From contig NC_003283.11 in the NCBI RefSeq assembly GCF_000002985.6, positions 1,984,001-2,048,000 of the forward strand: a stretch of 64,000 nucleotides of DNA, in the 5' to 3' direction. The DNA comes from Caenorhabditis elegans (taxonomy: Eukaryota; Nematoda; Chromadorea; Rhabditida; Rhabditidae). Numbering within the stretch: position 1 is the stretch's first letter; each line of letters opens with the position of its first letter. A model generated the notes under the pieces. It saw only the letters and a list, made by a program, of their open reading frames with translations. It ran no database searches and was not told where the DNA came from. The position numbers and the translations under genes were made by a program. Shown one piece after another: positions 59,352 through 64,000 of the stretch.

Positions 59352-62045
59352 TCAATGTACGACTATTGTGTGGTTGGTTCGTGTGGTTCGTGATGGGAGC
59401 ATAGCTGACGTCTGTAAGTTTTATAAAACAACTGAGAAACGGGGCGACAATACCCATACCTTTCTCGCCGAGCCTGGAAACATCAAGTCTCTGAGTACTT
59501 TTTGAGTTGTGAGGAAGATGAAGAGGTTTACGACGCCCTGTAATAATATTTTTCTGTTTGAAAATTTTTTTTAAATATCCTGGTCGATCAAAAATTAATA
59601 AAAATAGTTACTTGTAATTGACGAAATTACCTAAATCGACAAAAAAAGTTAATATTTCCCGCCTAAACGTTAAAAATTCAAATGTTGGCAAATCCGTACC
59701 TTATTTAAATTCATTAAATACAAAACATTCGAACTGATCATTGGCGAAAAATAGGTAATCAAATCCGGCACCGTAAATAAACAAATAGTACTGCCAGTTA
59801 TCATCGCCACTGTCTTCGTCATGCTCAACAACCGCTTTCCGTTTTTGGTGGAGCCCGGCGCAAACTTGGTATGATTGTAGATACTCTGAGTTCGCTGTAC
59901 GGTTAACTTCTAGAGCGGATAGGAAAATTATGGGAACTTACGATGCACATTTTGATGAAAATTGGAAGGTATATGAAAATACAGGCAATTGTTGTAAGGA
60001 TACGGATGGTACGATAGAGAGTATAAAGGTCCAAGGGTAGCGATTGATTCATGAGACAGTTCATGGTGAACTGAAAATAGTATGGGTTGGCTTTTCAGAA
60101 ACTCTACCAAAATTGTGAAAATTTAAAATTTTGAATTCCCGCCAAAATTTTTTTAAATATCCAAAATTTGAATTTTTTTAATGTCCAAATGAGGCGTTGA
60201 TCAAAATGATCGAGCAGTCAATGACTCTTATGGGTTAGGCTTAGGCTTGTGATTAGGCTTAGGCTTAGGCTGATGCTTAGGCTTGGGCGTAAATTTAGGC
60301 TCATGCTTAGGCGTAGGCTTAGGTTTAGGCTTAGGCGTGAGTCTAGGCTTAGGTTTAGGATTAGGCGTAGGCTTTGGTTTATGCTCAGGTTTAGGCTTTG
60401 GCTCAGGCTTAGGCTTAGTCTTCGGCTTAGGCTAAGGCTTATACTGTGCAAGAAATACGAAATTCCAGAAAATTCAAGAATTTTTATAAAAAACTCAACA
60501 ACCCTGTTCCGACGAAAAATGAGACATTCCATAGTCTGTCAGTTTTCCGAAAATTGTCCTAAAAGCAATAGATTTCAAAAATAGAGTCAAAACGTTTTTC
60601 CGAGTTGGAGAGTCAAAAAAGTGGCCGGCTTAAGTTGCGGCGGACAAAATATGAGTTTGCACCAGCGCCCTCCAACTCGTGTTGATCCTATATTTTCCGC
60701 GATCCTCGTTCAATGTCAGCTGCTCTTAACTTACGTTTTTCACGGAATAATTATCATATGCACCAATTGCAGCAGGAATCCACAACGGGATAACAATGAG
60801 ATATGGCAAAAACATAAGCATATACGCGTACTCAATGTGAAGTTTCAAATATCGAAATGGAAAAAATACACATATAAATCGATCGATTGCGGTGAAAACT
60901 AATGTAATTCCAGCCATAACTACAATTAATATGAAGAATTGATTGTGTACAGTCATGAAACAATCCCACATGGAGACGAGTGGGAATCCTGGAATGAATT
61001 GGAAATGGGGAATATTTGGAAAAGGTGCAACGACTTACTATCATAAATAATAACTAGAATTGCACGATAAACACCAGCGCTAAAATAAGTGATGCCGAAT
61101 ATTACATCGAAAAATAAGCAAGCACCAATTATTACAAATCTGAAATTCAAATTATTAATTTTTTTTAATTGTAAGAAAAAATTTGCTGAAAATTTTGGTA
61201 AATTTCAGAATTTTTTGTAAATTGAGAAATTTTTGGAATTCCAGCAAATTTATATCTAAAACCAGGCATTTTCAAATGATTTTGCATGAAAATTTGAGAT
61301 TTTGGAAGAGTTTTTGGATTTTCTAATGCAAATTTTCAAAGGCAATTTTATTTAGACTTTTGCAAGGGGTTCTAGCCTTCCTCATTGAATTTTTCGCGCT
61401 CCATCGACAATAACCTGCCGGACAACTCGTGGGAAAGCTGTGTACTCCACCCGGACAAATACATTTAGTTTTATAACTAAATTCGAGCCACGACGCGACA
61501 CGCAACGCGCCGTAAATCTACCCCAGATATGGCCGAGCCAAAATGGCCTAGTTCGACAAATTCTTCCATTTTAATTTATGAGGGAAGTCAGAACCGCGTG
61601 CTTTTGTATAAAAATAAAAAAACAGAGAAAAAAAAACATCTAGTTTTGTTTTAAAATTTCAGATATTTTTGTCTGAAATTCGAAGAGTTTTCTGAATTTT
61701 TTTGTGGATTTTTTTTTTATGTTTTGCCTGTTAAAAATAAAAAAAATTGCAAATTTTAGCTAAAACCTTGTCCACGAGGAGTACACCTAAAGTTACTAGA
61801 CTCAAAAAATTTATTTCAAAATTTAAAATCTTACTCTTTCTGTGCCCTCAACTGACGATTTGTAAATAATCTGATAGTTAAAAATAGGTTTGCAAGAATG
61901 ATAAATAGGCCTTCAACTAGGTAAAGTATGATAAATGTCTGAAATATTCGAATTTTTAAATTTAAATAAAACAATCAAATTACCGTACCTTATCATAATC
62001 TTTAGTGTATTGGTTAGAGAATTTGATCTCGTTGGAATCGGACAT
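59352..62045 (-). CDS. Seven-transmembrane chemoreceptor-like GPCR, class uncertain
   Basis: Exons in order: 62045-61989 ([19 protein letters not shown]), about 61938-61834 (TM1: [20 protein letters not shown]), about 61140-61040 (TM2: [20 protein letters not shown]), about 60989-60737 (TM3-4: [38 protein letters not shown]), 60072-59932 (TM5: [20 protein letters not shown]). The rest are about 59910-59715 (TM6: [20 protein letters not shown]) and about 59547-59462 (TM7: [19 protein letters not shown]), with a short tail exon ending RTNHTIVVH. Junctions checked keep the frame. DR in TM3 with a following FP..Y is the rhodopsin-like DRY variant common in nematode families such as srsx, srv or srxa; I cannot decide which. 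The 60073-60736 intron contains a TTAGGC array. Confidence 0.75.
60232..60440 (+). repeat. Interstitial telomere-type (TTAGGC)n array
   Basis: About 200 bp of TTAGGC units with interruptions (GTAGGC, CTCAGGC, ATTAGGC), all in one orientation, inside a GPCR intron. This is the C. elegans telomere unit. The arginine-rich and leucine/serine-rich frames through it are artefacts. Confidence 0.9.
61375..61560. repeat. Dispersed repeat, inverted relative to 19768-19945
   Basis: Shares CGTGGGAAAG, GTGTACTCCAC, CAAATACATTTAGTTTTA, CGACGCGACACGC, GCGCCGTAAATCTAC and CAGATATGGCCGAG with the reverse complement of the copy near 19.8 kb. It lies in the GPCR intron between TM1 and TM2. Confidence 0.7.
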
Positions 62046-62580
62046 CCTATTCAAAAGATCTAGAAATATGGAAAATGAATGAAATGAAAACTTGAATGAT
62101 ATTTTTAAAAAAGAAGAAAAAAAGTAGAAGTGCACCTGAATAGCGAGTAAATTAGGTTTTCATAAAAACTCTAGAAATGTGATTTCTAATAATTTTTACG
62201 AGAAAAAGGAAACATCAATGTGACTAACCGCCACGAGGACCCCCTCACAATTTGATTACAGCTCCCTCTGGAAGGAGAAGCTTTTGAGTGATTGGGACAG
62301 GTGGGTGTGCTTACTACGTGAATCACACGATTGCAATTAATTTGGTGCAGACACAAAAAGTCCAAAGGTTGCTAGAATCAACTTTTTTGCAAATTTGGTT
62401 AGAATTGGTTAGAATTGGAAAATGTCGAAGATTCAAGAGTGCTCTACTGGGGGAAGGGTATTAAACAAGTGATCCCATGAGGTGTCGGCCGCTACATCAT
62501 AACACAGTTTCTGAAGCTTGATAAGAGGATTATCAGGTGGGTGTAACACTAATAGAAGTCGGCTAAATTCACCATTAAAA
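62046..62580. other. Upstream region of the GPCR gene
   Basis: Should include the receptor's promoter. GAGGTGTCGGCCGC near 62480 recalls the palindrome motif. No coding signal. Confidence 0.45.
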
Positions 62581-63296
62581 GGCCAAAAGTTTATGCGTTT
62601 TGTGTTTTTCAGTGATTTTTCAAAATTTTCAAACGAGTATAACTCTGAAACTAGATATTTCGGCAAAAAGTTTTACTAACAAAATGTTGCTAATAATGTT
62701 ACGTATACGAATAATATATATTCCAATGTCACACAACAACCATTCCAATAGATACCGCGCCCGACATCTCGCGAGTCAATTTTTGATGACTTTTCGTAAA
62801 ACGCTTGCAGCGGAAAAATTTTTCCCACATTGTTTTTCAGTTCAAATGTATTATAAATTAAATTTTATTGCTACATTGGTTTCTTAAGATACATGTTTAA
62901 AAAATGATTTTTGGAAGACGGATCCCACTTTTTGAACGTTGGTGCAAAAAAATCTAGTTTCAACGTTAATTTCTGAATAACAGGCTACTTACTAGTTAGG
63001 AACAAAGTAATTATATGCAGACAGTAGACTTATTAATGCAATTTATTTTATTACTAAAACTTTTTCCATGAAAACGTCTCGTTCTTGAACTGCAAGCGTT
63101 TTACGAAAAGCCATCAAAAATTGACTCGCGAGATGTCGGGCGCTGTATCTATTGACAAGGTTATTGTGCAACATTAATAAATACGTCATTGTATAGGCGA
63201 CATTGAGAGCAACATTTTGTTAGTTTAACTTTTTATTCCTGTTTGGAAAAACACAGAAAATCAAAAACGCGTATACTTTTGGCCGACACCGTATGT
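62580..63296. mobile_element. Palindromic element with ACTCGCGAGATGTCGGGCGC arms
   Basis: The left arm (GGCCAAAAGTTTATGCGTTT, AACAAAATGTTGCT, CCGACATCTCGCGAGTC, TTTCGTAAAACGCTTGCAG) pairs with the right arm up to GTATACTTTTGGCCGACACC at about 63296. About 715 bp. The left terminus looks diverged, since the GGTGTCGGCC end seen on the right is not matched exactly. No transposase frame. Confidence 0.75.
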
Positions 63297-63599
63297 GCAT
63301 TACCGACATAATGTTCTTCATAAAATGTTCAGTCAAACACAAAAATGTGCTCTCGGAGTAATGTTTCAAAGTATCACAAAAGCTGACATATTTCCTAACG
63401 AACTTAAAAACATAGATCGAGCGATGATTTTTGGTGCGATGATGCCATTGCTAAAATTCAGATGTGTTTTCTGCTAGACTGAGTTTGTGTTCAATATTGT
63501 TAAATCAAATTGTGCTTTAAAGATTTTTCAGCCCAAACTAATTTGTAGTAGAGTTTTGGTAATGTACTTGATTATACTGATCTTGTAATAATTCTAAAC

Positions 63600-64000
63600 A
63601 CATTTTAATAATATGCGAGTAATTAAAGGTGGTGTAGCGCCAGTGGGGATATTGTCTAAAAACACTTATAATGATCCAAAACGACCGAATATCATAATAA
63701 AATACTTCAAAAAATGTCAGACTTTTCAAATTTTCCGGTCAAAGTTTTGGCAAATATGAGCTTTTGAGGAAATCCAAAGAAATGTCGCATGTTCCGACCC
63801 CTACAATGTTTCAATACAAATAATTTAAACAATACAAATAATTTAAACAAAAAAATGTTTTTTTTGGTCGACTTCCAAAATTATGAGTGGCAAAAACTGA
63901 GTAATTGTCACTTTTTGACAGTATATAAAAAATTTTCTAAAAATTTTTGAAAATTTTTATTATGATATTTGATCATTTTGGAACCATTGGAAGAGTTTTT
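63600..64000. repeat. Second copy of the 13.6-14.5 kb dispersed repeat, cut by window edge
   Basis: GGTGTAGCGCCAGTGGGGAT, ATATCATAATAAAATACTTC and TTTGGTCGACTTCCAAAATT with GAGTAATTGTCACTTTTTGACAG match the alh-5 intron repeat, partly inverted. It continues beyond the window. Confidence 0.7.

Noticed and set aside
60218-60584. Arg/Leu-rich frame on plus and Ser/Leu-rich frame on minus
   Set aside because: Both come from reading the TTAGGC array; there is no independent coding support.

Overview
The window reads as Caenorhabditis elegans nuclear DNA. It is AT-rich, with short introns bounded by GT and TTTTCAG, many palindromic MITE-type repeats, TTAGGC telomere-type arrays and nematode-specific chemoreceptor families. 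Gene content (troponin T, aldehyde dehydrogenase, cysteine synthase-like, linker histone H1) fits my memory of chromosome V around clones T08B1, F59A7 and C18G1. That placement is recall, not a database result.

Layout. 0.3-2.8 kb: organic-cation-transporter-like MFS gene, running off the left edge. 5.7-8.9 kb: troponin T (tnt-4). 9.4-11.55 kb: one palindromic transposon nested inside another. 12.2-15.6 kb: aldehyde dehydrogenase (alh-5). 16.6-20.3 kb: secreted C-type lectin with a VWA-like region. 21.1-22.7 kb: cysteine synthase-like cysl-4. 22.8-29.9 kb: a graveyard with a frameshifted secreted-peptide copy, a glutamine synthetase fragment, a multiply frameshifted SNF2 ATPase and a 5'-truncated cysl copy, ending with an intact small secreted-protein gene. 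31.9-32.5 kb: its paralogue. 35.1-38.4 kb: small single-pass membrane protein with two possible first exons. 38.7-40.7 kb: secreted Lys/Thr-rich protein. 40.7-43.9 and 49.8-51.6 kb: two srab chemoreceptors. 46.2 kb: small unknown gene. 46.7-47.5 kb: histone H1. 54.2-58.3 kb: two F-box/FTH genes. 59.4-62.0 kb: another 7TM receptor. The rest is repeats.

Most interesting. (1) A family of small secreted proteins (31.9 and 29.4 kb, broken copy at 22.8 kb). Each has a signal peptide, an RxRR cleavage-like site and then 11-residue VENAG-type repeats, and I know of no named family for it. (2) A segmental duplication with reciprocal decay: one copy keeps cysl-4 and loses the peptide gene, the other does the opposite. 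(3) A block of about 165 bp shared by the regions upstream of alh-5 and the lectin gene. (4) A Tc1-ended palindrome 66 bp upstream of the histone H1 start codon. (5) The nested transposon pair with clean TTA and TA target duplications. (6) An F-box pair in which the copy with a usable first exon has a frameshifted F-box, and the copy with an intact F-box has no visible first exon.

No operon is evident. Genes are mostly isolated and spliced. Exon borders were placed by eye from splice consensus and frame continuity, so single borders may be off, but the models called intact keep one open frame.
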